A stretch of DNA of 32,123 bases from Thermofilaceae archaeon (GCA_026986905.1 JALSNQ010000017.1:1-32123); one strand, 5' to 3'. Counted from the stretch's first letter, positions 21,474 through 30,974 are shown. Numbers and translations are program-made. Notes: generated from the sequence alone by a model not told the origin.

Positions 21474-22571
21474 ATGAACCCCGCTGCCCCAGAAAACCTG
21501 CAACGAGTAGAGAAGCTACTCGAAGAAAAAGGCCTTGAACGCGTAATTATCCTTGGCTCCGCCAACGTGTTTTTCGCCCTAGGGACGGATGCCGCCCCCA
21601 TGGCTATCATAGGAGACGAGCCTCTCCTCATAGTTCCAAGGCTAGAGTATCTTAGAGCACTCGAGGAACGCGTAAAAGGCAGGGTCATCAGCGTATCAAA
21701 GAACGGGGAGTTCTCAAGCTACGAGGACGGAATTAAGGGGGACTTCTACGATGCTATAGAACTATTCCTAGAAGGTATAGCTCCCGCCAAGATAGGCGTA
21801 GTAAACGCCTCCAAGGAGAACATGACGAAGCTCTCGAAGAAGCTGGGGGGCAAGCCCGTCGACGTTACGCAGGAATTCAAACTCCTTAGGCGGAAGAAGA
21901 CTCCGAAGGAAGTCGAGCTTATGGAGAAGGCCGCTAGGGTCGCCGAACAGGCTATGCAAAAAGCCGTCGACAACCTCGAAACGGGCGTTACAGAAGCCGA
22001 GGTCGCCGCCGAGATAATATCGCTAATGGTGAAGCACGGTTACACGTTCTCATTCTACCCCATAGTCGCTTTTGGAGAACACGCAGCGCACCCCCACGCA
22101 AAACCTTCCCTAAAAACCCTCAAACCTGGCGACTACGTAAAAATAGACCTTGGCGCCAAAGTCGGGGGATACTGCTCCGACATGACCCGCACCTTTGTCT
22201 ATGGAGACGCTTCTTCACGGCAAAAGAAGATATATAGGGCGGTTCTGGAGGCGCAGAGAAGCGCCGCAGAAGCCATCAGGGCGGGTGTAGACGCCGCGCA
22301 GCCCTACAGAAAAGCCTACTCCGTGTTAAAAAAGGCCGGCCTAGCCGAGTATTTCAATCATGGACTCGGACACGGGGTCGGCGTCGAGATACACGAAGAG
22401 CCGTACCTCTCCCCCACTTATAAGGGGAAACTGGTGGCAGGCGACGTTGTGACAAATGAGCCGGGCGTTTACATGGCTGGATACGGAGGTGTCAGGATAG
22501 AGGACATGTTGTACGTAGACGACGAGGGGACACGTTATATTACGTTTTTCGACACATTTTTGGAGGTGTAA
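21474..22571 (+). CDS. pepQ: Xaa-Pro dipeptidase / M24B metallopeptidase
   Basis: A 365-residue two-domain aminopeptidase-P/prolidase family enzyme. It cleaves Xaa-Pro dipeptides in the cytosol during peptide turnover. The N-terminal creatinase-like domain covers residues 1-140; the C-terminal pita-bread domain carries all five dinuclear metal ligands: D225 (KIDLGAK), D236 (CSDMTRTF), H300 (GLGHGVG), E329 (TNEPGVY) and E343 (VRIEDML). The substrate-site histidine is in FGEHAAHPH (about 201-208). Length is normal for archaeal PepQ. ATG start; no ribosome binding site, so leaderless. The neighbouring roadblock gene lies downstream with its own promoter. Confidence 0.92.
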   Translation: MNPAAPENLQRVEKLLEEKGLERVIILGSANVFFALGTDAAPMAIIGDEPLLIVPRLEYLRALEERVKGRVISVSKNGEFSSYEDGIKGDFYDAIELFLEGIAPAKIGVVNASKENMTKLSKKLGGKPVDVTQEFKLLRRKKTPKEVELMEKAARVAEQAMQKAVDNLETGVTEAEVAAEIISLMVKHGYTFSFYPIVAFGEHAAHPHAKPSLKTLKPGDYVKIDLGAKVGGYCSDMTRTFVYGDASSRQKKIYRAVLEAQRSAAEAIRAGVDAAQPYRKAYSVLKKAGLAEYFNHGLGHGVGVEIHEEPYLSPTYKGKLVAGDVVTNEPGVYMAGYGGVRIEDMLYVDDEGTRYITFFDTFLEV

Positions 22572-22659
22572 CAAATACATTTTTTATAGTAAACCTGAAT
22601 AATCTACACTATGATTTTGTCAGGCAAATGACGGCGAACAAAGAGTTCTAACAATTTAA

Positions 22660-22668
22660 CATATATAC
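22660..22668 (+). promoter_or_regulatory. TATA box for the stand-alone roadblock gene
   Basis: CATATATAC in an AT-rich block, 44 bases before the GTG at 22708. It predicts transcription from about 22690 and a leader of about 18 bases that includes the GGTGA at 22698-22702. Confidence 0.5.
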
Positions 22669-22707
22669 ACCTCCCTTCACATATTACTGGAATATTGGGT
22701 GAGCGGA

Positions 22708-23082
22708 GTGGCATTGAGCTTAGACGAAATCAAGAAGATAATAGAGCCTGTGTTCCAGGTACGCGGCGTGGAGGGCGTCGTAGTGGCTACAAGCGACGGA
22801 CTTCCACTACTCAGTAGCCTAGAGGATAGGGAGAAGGAGGAAAAAGTAGCCGCGCTCACAGCGGTCCTCTCAGAGGTTGGCAACAGGACTAGCATGGAGC
22901 TCGGCAAAGGGGAGGCCGAGTGGATAACCATACACACGCCCAGCGGCTCAGGAGTCCTGCTGTTAAAGGTAGGCGAGATAGGCTATATGGCTGTGCTCTT
23001 CGACAAGGACACTAAGCTGGGCGTGCTCCTCTACACGCTTAGGAACGTTAGGAACGAGTTTGTGAAAAAATTCGGAGGCTGA
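22708..23082 (+). CDS. Roadblock/LC7 domain protein, stand-alone
   Basis: A 124-residue protein that is almost entirely a roadblock/LC7 domain. Helix SLDEIKKIIEPVFQ is followed by strand VEGVVVATSDGLPLLS (the V-x-G-x-x-V-x-x-x-D-G pattern is diagnostic), helix KEEKVAALTAVLSEVGNRTSM, strands AEWITIHTPSGSGVLLLKVG and YMAVLFDKDTKLGVLLYTLR, and the final helix. No GTPase gene adjoins it; the closest is the MglA-like gene 5.5 kb away on the other strand. The frame opens at a GTG (22699), but the GTG at 22708 has GGTGA five bases before it. It converges on rad50 with a 12-base gap. Confidence 0.85.
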   Translation: MALSLDEIKKIIEPVFQVRGVEGVVVATSDGLPLLSSLEDREKEEKVAALTAVLSEVGNRTSMELGKGEAEWITIHTPSGSGVLLLKVGEIGYMAVLFDKDTKLGVLLYTLRNVRNEFVKKFGG

Positions 23083-23094
23083 TTAGCCGGAGCA

Positions 23095-25830
23095 TCATCC
23101 CGCCAGTTTAACCACTGACCCGTTAGGTGTTCTTTTAACCTCGTATACCAGTCCTACTGCGTCCTCCAGGTCCCTGTCATGGGTGACTATTATCATCTGC
23201 CTGGGCCCTCCACCCATTTCTGGGAGCATTTTCAACGCCTCAACGAGCCTTCTACGCCTCTCCTCGTCCAGGTTCGCTGTCGGCTCGTCAAACATGAGTA
23301 GACCTGTTCCCTCTGCGGTGCTCCTGGCTATAGCAAGCCTAAGGCTGAGCGCTACAATAGCCTGCTCGCCGCCGCTCAGCGTGGAGATTCCCCTGAGCTG
23401 GCTTCCCTCCCTGACTTCAACTGAGAAGTCGTCGCCTAGGGTAATGTCTTGAATATTGAGGTCGAATACTTGTAGGAACTCCCTCGTAAGCCTTTCAACT
23501 CTGGGGACTATCCTAGCCCTAATCTTGCTAGGAGCACCGTCTTTACTGAAAACCTCCCTTATCTTTTCCAACGTGTGTAGTACTTCCTCCGCTACGCGGT
23601 ACCTCTCCTCGACTCCTTCGAGACGCTTTAATTCTTCCTCTAGTCTCGAGAGTTCTTCTACATAGTTTGCGCGTGTAGACTTTAATTCTCTAAGGCTTCC
23701 CAGAATCTGCCCTTTCCTCTCCTTAACGCTGGTTAAAGTCTTTCTAAGAGCCTTAACCTGGTCTTCCAGGTTTTCCTTCTCTTTAACTATAGGGGCAAGC
23801 GACTCTTTTTCCTTCTTCGCCCTTAACAGGTCTTCCTTAAGTGTTTTTAGCTCTTCCCTAAGCTTTTTAATCCTGGCGGCATGAAGCCTAAGCTTTTCAG
23901 CCTCTTTGTCGAGTTGTTCATATTTCCTTGCATTCTCAAGTATAGTCTCTGGATCCTCGGCCTCGAGGCCTAGTTCTACAAGGCTTTTCCTGGCTTCATC
24001 TAAGCGGAGGTTTAGCTCCTCTAGTTTACTCTTATACTCTTCGAGGTCTTTTTCTAACCTCTCCCTCTCCTCTAACAGATATTTATAATGGTGGTAGACG
24101 CTCTCCAGCTCTGCGAGCCTGTTTTTAACTTCACTAAGACGAGAAGTATCCCTTTGGAGTCCAGCGATCTTCTCCTCTAACTCTTTAATGTTGGCCTGGA
24201 GTCTTCCCTTCTCAGCCTCTAGATTAACTAGTTCTTCGAGCATCGACTTGAGATGCTGGGGGTCTACCCGGGTTAGGCCTTCATGCTTTTTCCTAATAGC
24301 GTCTCGTCTTCTCTGGGCCTCTTCGAGGCGGCGGCCTACTTCAACTATTCTCTTTCTAACCTCTTCGTGTTCGCGCGAATAACGCTTGAGAAGCTCTCTC
24401 TTGTGCTCCTCTGTGAGCGGGCTTCCACATAGTGGGCATCTACTTTCCTTTATCTCGCTGAGCCCCTTGATCCACTTTAATAATTGTTTCTCCCGTTCTC
24501 TGAGCCTTGATAACGTGTCCTGGAGCTCTTCTATCGTTTTTTCGACCGTCCTAAGTTCGTCTTCAGTTTTTCTACGTAGTTCGTCTATCTTCGATGGAAT
24601 ATTAAAGAACTGTTCTCCCCTAAACTCTGAAAGCCTAACTCCTGCCGGCCTAATATATGAGTCAACCCTTTCTCTAAGAATCCTGATACGCTTCTCAACG
24701 TCGCTTAGTTTACTGCCTGCCTCTTTATGGGAAACCCTGTTTTTCTCTAGTTCTCTCCACTTCTTTTCCAGTTCCTCGGCCTCTCCCTGGAGAGCCTCAT
24801 ACTCTTCTGCTTCTTTCTTAAGGAGCGGTATTTGGGCGAGTGACCCTTCAAGCTCCTTTATCCTGCCTAGTATAAAGTTTAGGCTATCCTGAGCGTTTTT
24901 AATGATAAGCGCCGCCTCCCGGGCCTTATAGTACGGCTCTATCCGTTTAAGCTCTAGGCGAATCTCCTCCAGCTTGGCCTTACTCATCTCGGCGTCCTTT
25001 ATCTCGTTTTCCAGCCGGCTGGCTCTCTCCGAATAGAGACGTATTTTTTCCTCTAGAACCTTAAACCGGTTAACCGCTTCCTCAACCTCTTCTAGTCTCG
25101 CCTCTGCCTCTTCGAGCTTTCTAGAAAGCTCATCTTCGGTTTTCACCAAACCTCGGAGTCTCGCCTCGTTCTCAGATATTTTCTCCTCTAAGGCTCTGAT
25201 CTCTCCCCTATATCTATCCCTCTCCTCTAAGAGCCTCTTTTTCCGTTCAATGTCGTTTTTTAGCATGCTAACAACTTCGGCTTCAAACCCCCTGATCACG
25301 TCGTATAGCCTCTGATACGCATTCTCAAAGTAGTTTAGCCCTAAAAGCCGGGAAACCATCTCCTTCCTCTTGGCCGGCTCCATGGATAGAAGAGAAGCTA
25401 TCTCGCCTTGCCTGACATAGTAGGCGGCCGTGAATAGCGTCTTGTCAACCCCTATGATCCTACCGACCTCACGGGTAACCTCTTTTGCTCCACGCGCTAT
25501 AAGCCTAAACCCGCCGTCAGTCTCCTTGTAGAGGTATGCCTTGCTTTCATGGCGTGGCCCCTTTACGCTAACCGTGCGCCTGACCTTGTATACGCCGCTG
25601 GGCGTCTCAAAGATTAGCTCTGTCTCCATGTCCTTTTGGCCTGCACGTATTATGTCGCGTATCCCGCCTCTTAGGCTCTCACCGTAGAGGGCGTAATAGA
25701 CGGCGTCGAGTAGGCTGCTTTTCCCTGCTCCGTTTGGGCCGACAATGGCTATTGACTCGTCGCCTGGGAACTCGACCTCTACGTTAGCGTAGGAAGTGAA
25801 GTTCTTTAATGAAATCTTCCTAAGTAGCAT
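23095..25830 (-). CDS. rad50: DNA double-strand break repair ATPase Rad50
   Basis: A 911-residue SMC-like ATPase that works with Mre11 to bind and process DNA ends. The Walker A GPNGAGKSS is at 31-39. Long coiled-coil arms run from about 185 to 800, and the zinc hook CPLCG (C465, C468) lies at the middle. The signature motif LSGGEQ is at 818-823, Walker B LLMFDEPTANLD at 844-855, and the H-loop histidine is in VTHDRD near 884. All motifs are intact. ATG start with GGTGA six bases ahead, inside the mre11 end; the two genes overlap by 11 bases. Last gene of the nurA-herA-mre11-rad50 operon. Confidence 0.97.
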   Translation of the reverse strand: MLLRKISLKNFTSYANVEVEFPGDESIAIVGPNGAGKSSLLDAVYYALYGESLRGGIRDIIRAGQKDMETELIFETPSGVYKVRRTVSVKGPRHESKAYLYKETDGGFRLIARGAKEVTREVGRIIGVDKTLFTAAYYVRQGEIASLLSMEPAKRKEMVSRLLGLNYFENAYQRLYDVIRGFEAEVVSMLKNDIERKKRLLEERDRYRGEIRALEEKISENEARLRGLVKTEDELSRKLEEAEARLEEVEEAVNRFKVLEEKIRLYSERASRLENEIKDAEMSKAKLEEIRLELKRIEPYYKAREAALIIKNAQDSLNFILGRIKELEGSLAQIPLLKKEAEEYEALQGEAEELEKKWRELEKNRVSHKEAGSKLSDVEKRIRILRERVDSYIRPAGVRLSEFRGEQFFNIPSKIDELRRKTEDELRTVEKTIEELQDTLSRLREREKQLLKWIKGLSEIKESRCPLCGSPLTEEHKRELLKRYSREHEEVRKRIVEVGRRLEEAQRRRDAIRKKHEGLTRVDPQHLKSMLEELVNLEAEKGRLQANIKELEEKIAGLQRDTSRLSEVKNRLAELESVYHHYKYLLEERERLEKDLEEYKSKLEELNLRLDEARKSLVELGLEAEDPETILENARKYEQLDKEAEKLRLHAARIKKLREELKTLKEDLLRAKKEKESLAPIVKEKENLEDQVKALRKTLTSVKERKGQILGSLRELKSTRANYVEELSRLEEELKRLEGVEERYRVAEEVLHTLEKIREVFSKDGAPSKIRARIVPRVERLTREFLQVFDLNIQDITLGDDFSVEVREGSQLRGISTLSGGEQAIVALSLRLAIARSTAEGTGLLMFDEPTANLDEERRRRLVEALKMLPEMGGGPRQMIIVTHDRDLEDAVGLVYEVKRTPNGSVVKLAG

Positions 25831-26962
25831 TACGGTTCACCTCTTCGTAGTAGTACTTCTTAACGGCCTCGAGGGCTCTCTTAGTGTCACCCGCCTTTCC
25901 GAGAGTCTCTAGGAGTTCCCTCGCCAGAGAGACCACTCTGGGGTTGTTCAACATCTCCCTTAGGATCTCCTCTACATCAATGCTGCTTCCCAGATCCTCT
26001 ACTAACGTCTCCTCGGCCTTGGGGATCCTCTTGAAACGTAGAACCAGTACCTTTCCCGAAAACCTTTTTCTCAACTTCTCTTCGAGTGACCGTGGAGGCA
26101 GCTCCTCCGCCTCTACATGTACGACTGGAGCCTTGTCACCCTTGATTCTTTCTATCTCGGCCTCTATCGCGTCGACGAGAACATCGTAGTTATAGACACC
26201 CTTCACTCTGACAACAACCTGCGGCCTAATACTAGTTAGCGGCAGCTTTATCACGCTGGCGGGATCCACGGGGCCCCGATCGAGGTCGAAGAGAACAGGA
26301 CCCTTCTCGCCTCTTCTAGCGGAGGCTATTTCGGAGATATCCATTACCTCTATAGACCCTGGATAAACTAGAGCCCCTCCTCTAAACTTTTTCACAATAA
26401 ACTCGTGTATATGGCCCATCGCATAGTACGAAAACCCGGCTGGCAGTATTGACGAATCAAACTCTCCGAAGCGGAAAAAGGGCTTCAACCCCTGGTGCAG
26501 CATTAACACGCTCATCTCCCCGGGAGGCTGAAGTTTCCTAAGCGTCTCTCTAAAAGCCTTCTCGCCGCTACGCGGGAAGTTCTGTACACCACATATTGTG
26601 ACGTCGCCCTCTGCCAGGCACGGCTTCCTACTCCAAAGATACTTCACACCCATCTTCTCGAAGAGCATGAGAGGAGGTACATCCGACCTCTTCGGGGTAT
26701 CATGATCCCCTGAGATCGCATACACCTTCACGCCATCATCGAGAAGGCCCCCTATGGTTTCCTGGAAAAACTTTAGCGCCCTATTTGGGGGCCGCGATAC
26801 ATCGAATATATCGCCGCTCAGCAAGAGCATCTCAATACCCTTATCCGAGAGCTTAGTGCACGCCTCTTGAAAAGCCTCATAGATATCGCGTTCACGTTCC
26901 TCTAGGTTGTACTGCCTCCTACCCAGGTGGGCGTCGGCGACATGGCCTACAAGCATCGCCAT
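25820..26962 (-). CDS. mre11: DNA repair nuclease Mre11
   Basis: A 380-residue metallophosphoesterase with manganese-dependent exo- and endonuclease activity at DNA ends. Motifs: HVADAHLG (D10, H12), LLSGDIFD (D51), SGDHDTP (85-90), MLHQGL (H156) and MGHIHE (H184, H186). In the third motif the usual Asn of GNHD is Asp86, which may be lineage-specific or affect metal binding. The C-terminal part contains the Rad50-binding helices. The ATG at 26962 is annotated; the ATG two codons later (26956) is equally possible. It follows herA by eight bases and overlaps rad50. Confidence 0.95.
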   Translation of the reverse strand: MAMLVGHVADAHLGRRQYNLEERERDIYEAFQEACTKLSDKGIEMLLLSGDIFDVSRPPNRALKFFQETIGGLLDDGVKVYAISGDHDTPKRSDVPPLMLFEKMGVKYLWSRKPCLAEGDVTICGVQNFPRSGEKAFRETLRKLQPPGEMSVLMLHQGLKPFFRFGEFDSSILPAGFSYYAMGHIHEFIVKKFRGGALVYPGSIEVMDISEIASARRGEKGPVLFDLDRGPVDPASVIKLPLTSIRPQVVVRVKGVYNYDVLVDAIEAEIERIKGDKAPVVHVEAEELPPRSLEEKLRKRFSGKVLVLRFKRIPKAEETLVEDLGSSIDVEEILREMLNNPRVVSLARELLETLGKAGDTKRALEAVKKYYYEEVNRNAT

Positions 26963-26970
26963 CTACCTGA

Positions 26971-28563
26971 CTACTCCACCTCTATAAGGTCTTCATAGTT
27001 TGTGTCTTCGTCGCGCCTCCTCATAGACCCCCACTCGCCCAGTACGTCTATGTCCGAGCCTCCCAGCTGGCCCTGGAATTTATCGATTTTCACGAGTACG
27101 GGGAAAGGAGTCATGGGGCCTATAATGACCGCCTCCCCCACGTTGAGCGCGGGAAGCTGACGCAGGAGGTCTTCGCTTAACTGCTCGCTAGCCTGCTGAA
27201 CGTGCCGCTGGTCGCCCGGCTCAACGAGCTTTAGGATAATCATATTGTTGACTTGGCTTAGGGAGTCCACGTCGAGGCCCTTTGGCCTCTGGCTCACGAG
27301 GCATATCCCGACTCCAAACTTTCTGCCCTCCCTGGCTATCCTGCCTATCCAATACTTGGACAGCGTAGGCCTGTCTTTGGGCGCCAATATGTGCGCCTCC
27401 TCCAGCACGACGAACACTGGCGCATTCATAGACTCTACGGCCTCCCCGCCTACGCGGTGCTTCTTCCTCTCGCCAAGTATACGCCTTAGGTAATGGCTTA
27501 CAACGATGTCAGCGTCGTCCTCGTCTAGCCTGCTGAGATCCACTACGTTTACCTTTCCTCTTTCAAGCAGGCTTAAGGCATCCGGGGCGGCTGGGTCTAT
27601 TATACCGGCGAGACGCTCCTCGAAGTCCTCCAATTTTGACAGTACCCCAAAGGCAGAGTCCTTAAAGTTCCTGGTACTATAGATGTCTAAGAGCTTCTTA
27701 TAATTCTCTAGTTTTTCAAGTTCCCCCCCAACCCCGACTAATCCAGCTGGCGGCTCAAGCCCTACAACGGTGTAAAGCATGTATTTAAGCGCGTCTAGGA
27801 AGCCTTCAGGACCTAAACTCGTAGCCCCTCCGCTTATAGCCTTCCTCGCGACCTTATACGCGGCCCTAAAGATCCTTGCCTGCTTGTGCGCCGAGGGGTC
27901 TATCCTCATAAGCTTATAGAGCTCGTTAAGGCTCATATAGAAGGGATTAAGCCTCGGTTGAACCGGATTAAGATTCCCTATCCCGGAGTACACGTAGTCG
28001 GCGTGCATGTCAAAGATTACAAGCGTTGCTCCGAGCCTGCTCAGTCCGTCGGATATCACTGCGACGGTATTGCTCTTCCCAGCGCCTGTTATCGCTAGTA
28101 TGGCCAAGTGCCTCGTAACCATCTTGTTAACATCCAGGTAAACGGGGACGTCTCTCCGCGAGAGCAGTGTCCCTATTCTAAGAACCCTGTTACCGCTCTT
28201 CCCAAATATAGTCTCTAGGACGCCGCGCCCAGCCCTGACAAGCTTTGTACCTGGCGGAGGAGGTATGCGTGGAAGCGGATACCCTTCCCGGGGCCTGTTG
28301 AGATCGCCTAGAAGCCTCACAACCCCCTTCACGTACTCGTTTCTACCTCCGTCCAGGCTTCTAATCTTGTCGATTACACTTTCATCGTGAACGTCGGTGA
28401 GCGCATCATTGACCCTGAGCACGTACTCTATCATGCCGAGTACCCTAAAGCCCTCATACTCCAGTACAACGTAGTCTCCTTCACGAGGCGGAGTCTTAGA
28501 GACAAACGGAGCGACAAGAGTCGACGCCTCTCCAATGATCCTGCCAACCTCCTCCCCACTCAT
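26971..28563 (-). CDS. herA: HerA hexameric DNA helicase/translocase
   Basis: A 530-residue FtsK/HerA-type ATPase that drives NurA along DNA to make 3' overhangs. It has the N-terminal HAS barrel (about 25-130), Walker A AITGAGKSN (about 157-165) and FDMHADY after it, Walker B VFVVLEEAHIL and an arginine-finger region RIAREGRKFGVGICLVSQRP. The C-terminal brace is present. The ATG at 28563 overlaps the nurA stop (ATGA) and has AGGTGG five bases ahead, so it is chosen over the GTG at 28572. Confidence 0.96.
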   Translation of the reverse strand: MSGEEVGRIIGEASTLVAPFVSKTPPREGDYVVLEYEGFRVLGMIEYVLRVNDALTDVHDESVIDKIRSLDGGRNEYVKGVVRLLGDLNRPREGYPLPRIPPPPGTKLVRAGRGVLETIFGKSGNRVLRIGTLLSRRDVPVYLDVNKMVTRHLAILAITGAGKSNTVAVISDGLSRLGATLVIFDMHADYVYSGIGNLNPVQPRLNPFYMSLNELYKLMRIDPSAHKQARIFRAAYKVARKAISGGATSLGPEGFLDALKYMLYTVVGLEPPAGLVGVGGELEKLENYKKLLDIYSTRNFKDSAFGVLSKLEDFEERLAGIIDPAAPDALSLLERGKVNVVDLSRLDEDDADIVVSHYLRRILGERKKHRVGGEAVESMNAPVFVVLEEAHILAPKDRPTLSKYWIGRIAREGRKFGVGICLVSQRPKGLDVDSLSQVNNMIILKLVEPGDQRHVQQASEQLSEDLLRQLPALNVGEAVIIGPMTPFPVLVKIDKFQGQLGGSDIDVLGEWGSMRRRDEDTNYEDLIEVE

Positions 28564-29606
28564 AGGAACCACCTAGCGGCAGTCAATACTTCAAGCCCCA
28601 GCAAGCCCGCAATACTCTCAAGATCCCTCCTTCTAACAATGACGTCCCGATGCGCGACACGGAGAACATACGGGTACCCTGCCGGAGAGACATCCGCCAG
28701 AAGGCCGAAAAGCTTTACAGCAGTTTTCTCATCAACGCCTGGAGCCTCAACACGTAGCACGGGCCCACCCTCCGCAAGCCTCACATAATACACGTGGATA
28801 TCCGTATCCATCAGTTTTTTCGAGGCCTCAAGCCCCCTTGGAGGATCAACCCTCGCCTTGCCCACTGGAAGATAACCCCTTCCTCTCGTCAGGTGGTCAA
28901 GCACGACTATGTCGGAGACCCCACGCCTAAAGAGGGAATTGTCCGTAGAATTCTTGGCTACCCACAGTATGCGGCCGCTATACTTCTCCACAAGATATGA
29001 CAGGGATGCGGTCAACTCTGCCAGCTCCAGCGACGCGACAACGCTCTTTACGTCTTCTCCACTCTTCTCCTCTCCAGCTATGCCACGTACATACTCCCTA
29101 ACGACGGAATCGCATACCCCCCTACATCCCCCCTCTAGCCCCTCGTAGACGCGCCCCTCGTACTCGGCAGCAACCCTGCTCCGATAGTATCTACGCAAAG
29201 CCTTCGGGAACGCGTTGAGAAGACTGCCGTCCATCAGCATTATAGTGTCCCTGTTATTGGAAAGAGCCTCCGCCGCAACCCTAGCCTCAAGGATGCTCAT
29301 ATACGTCTTCGCTCTTTCCCGTGGCAGCCAGTAGGGCAAAATAAAGTCAGCAAATCCGCCTGCAGCGGCTCTACGAACACCCTGGGAGACTGTTACGGCC
29401 TCCGCGTTCACCACGGCAAAAAGGCAGCCCTTATACTCGGCATAGTTCACGCTCCCATCTACACCGGTGAACACACCTCCACGGCGAAGGGGGTAAAAAC
29501 GCCACTCTATGCTTGGCAGCTCTGCCTCATCAACTTCCCCTGTGATGGGGGAAAGTATCCTTTCCCTGTTACGTAGCACGTAGTCCACAATGACGTCTCT
29601 AAGCAT
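28560..29606 (-). CDS. nurA: NurA 5'-3' nuclease
   Basis: A 348-residue NurA-family nuclease with an RNase H-like core. It works as a dimer with the HerA hexamer. Catalytic residues are recognisable as D50 in GVDGSVNY and D126 in IMLMDGSLL, with the second half carrying ILWVAKNSTD and the late DIHVYYVRL strand. It is the first gene of the operon, with a TATA box at 29637-29644. ATG start; the stop overlaps herA. Confidence 0.93.
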   Translation of the reverse strand: MLRDVIVDYVLRNRERILSPITGEVDEAELPSIEWRFYPLRRGGVFTGVDGSVNYAEYKGCLFAVVNAEAVTVSQGVRRAAAGGFADFILPYWLPRERAKTYMSILEARVAAEALSNNRDTIMLMDGSLLNAFPKALRRYYRSRVAAEYEGRVYEGLEGGCRGVCDSVVREYVRGIAGEEKSGEDVKSVVASLELAELTASLSYLVEKYSGRILWVAKNSTDNSLFRRGVSDIVVLDHLTRGRGYLPVGKARVDPPRGLEASKKLMDTDIHVYYVRLAEGGPVLRVEAPGVDEKTAVKLFGLLADVSPAGYPYVLRVAHRDVIVRRRDLESIAGLLGLEVLTAARWFL

Positions 29607-29636
29607 CGCTATCTTGGTGTAGAGGCGCTGCGGCCG

Positions 29637-29644
29637 GTATTAAT
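29637..29644 (-). promoter_or_regulatory. TATA box for the nurA-herA-mre11-rad50 operon
   Basis: The minus strand reads ATTAATAC about 35 bases before the nurA ATG, predicting a leader of about ten bases. Confidence 0.5.
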
Positions 29645-29715
29645 GGCTCAACGATGATTGCCGAAACTATATGCAACAAAATAAAATGCATTAAATCACG
29701 CTAAATATTAAAAAT

Positions 29716-30921
29716 CTAAAAGACATAGCTCGAAACATAGGCGGCTATGCGCCTCATGCCTTCCTCGATCCTGTCTTCAGGCTCCGTGACAAAAGTCATC
29801 CTAACATGTCCCTTACCCTTATCGCCGAAATACCGTCCTGGGATAACAACCACGCTCTTACGGTAGAGAAGCCTGTTCGCAAACTCTTCGTCGTTCCTGT
29901 TCATGGCTTCCAAATATCTACGCATGTCCACGAAGAAGTAGAACGCTCCTTCGGGTAGTACAGTCCTCGCCTCCGGCAAGTACTCTTTTATGAGCTTATA
30001 CATCAGATCCCTACGCTTCCTGTAGGTGGGTATAACGACTTCCTCTAAGTATCGGTCCTTTATTCCGTCTTCGTGAAACTTTATCATAGCGTACTGGGCA
30101 GCAGCACTGGGTGCCAGCGAGATATATTGTTTAATCTTCTCCATCGCGTCTATAGCCTCCTGAGGCCCAGTAACGTACCCTATTCTAAGCCCAGGCACAG
30201 AGGCTTCTTTGCTAAAACTGTTGATGGTTATTGTTCGTTCACGAGCCTCTGGTATGGCGTCCACCCAGGGGGTTTTACGGCCAAAGCTTATGTGTTTGTA
30301 CACGGCATCAAATATTATCCAGAAATCATATTTTACCGCTAAATCCACAAGTCCTCTAACAAATTTCTCCGTCACTACTCTCCCAGTGGGATTGTCGGGG
30401 CTCAACAGTATGAAAGCCTTGGTTAGGGGGGATATTATACGTTCAAGCTCTTCAAGCGACGGCTGGTATCCAGACTCTACACTAACGGGCAGCCGCCGCA
30501 CCTTGCCTCCAAACAGTTTTATTGCCTCACTATACCCTAGGTATGTTGGATCAAGGATTATGACCTCATCCCCGGGTTCTATGGTCGCTGAGAGAGCCAC
30601 GTAGATGCCTTCCGTACCTCCATTTACAATTAAGACCTGGTTCGGGTCGTACTCCACTCCCCAGTGCTTCTTGAGATCCTGGGCTATAAGCTCCCTCAAT
30701 TCGGGTATGCCACGCGTACTCGTATACGAGACTGCCTTTGCCGGCTCTTCGCGTAACATCTTAGCTAGATACTCCACTACTTCTCTCGGCGGCGGTAGGC
30801 TGGGGGCACCTCCCCCGAAGCTTATAATGCTTTCCTTACGTTTTGCCTCCTCAAGGAGTGCCGCTATACGCCTTATAGGCGATCTCCTAATGATGGTTGG
30901 CCTGGAGGAAAGAGAGGGCAT
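29716..30921 (-). CDS. Class I/II PLP-dependent aminotransferase
   Basis: A 401-residue fold-type I aminotransferase, close in layout to archaeal LysN/aromatic or branched-chain aminotransferases. SFGGGAPSLPPP at 34-45 matches the N-terminal substrate-loop pattern. YTSTRGIPELRELIA follows, then GGTEGIYVAL, LLSPDNPTGRV with N177, DAVYKH with D205 and Y208, and the PLP lysine K238 in NSFSKEASVPGLRIGY. R246 and the C-terminal GHVRMTF arginine bind phosphate and substrate carboxylate. Substrate (2-oxoglutarate/glutamate with aromatic, 2-aminoadipate or kynurenine-type amino acid) cannot be fixed from sequence. ATG start, with a TATA box at 30951-30960 and a short leader. Confidence 0.9.
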   Translation of the reverse strand: MPSLSSRPTIIRRSPIRRIAALLEEAKRKESIISFGGGAPSLPPPREVVEYLAKMLREEPAKAVSYTSTRGIPELRELIAQDLKKHWGVEYDPNQVLIVNGGTEGIYVALSATIEPGDEVIILDPTYLGYSEAIKLFGGKVRRLPVSVESGYQPSLEELERIISPLTKAFILLSPDNPTGRVVTEKFVRGLVDLAVKYDFWIIFDAVYKHISFGRKTPWVDAIPEARERTITINSFSKEASVPGLRIGYVTGPQEAIDAMEKIKQYISLAPSAAAQYAMIKFHEDGIKDRYLEEVVIPTYRKRRDLMYKLIKEYLPEARTVLPEGAFYFFVDMRRYLEAMNRNDEEFANRLLYRKSVVVIPGRYFGDKGKGHVRMTFVTEPEDRIEEGMRRIAAYVSSYVF

Positions 30922-30950
30922 CGCGCTTCACAAGTGAAATGAGGAGGCGA

Positions 30951-30960
30951 GATTAATATG
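30951..30960 (-). promoter_or_regulatory. TATA box for the aminotransferase gene
   Basis: The minus strand reads CATATTAATC, about 35 bases before the ATG; predicts a leader of about nine bases. Confidence 0.5.
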
Positions 30961-30974
30961 CATTATTTAAATCA

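Noticed and set aside
22572-22698. Possible C/D box small RNA in the gap after the dipeptidase
   Set aside because: An RTGATGA-like start is imperfect and no convincing D box at proper spacing is present.
24386-24892. 168-residue Ser/Leu-rich plus-strand frame opposite rad50
   Set aside because: Composition is that of an antisense reading of coiled-coil codons for Glu/Lys/Leu.
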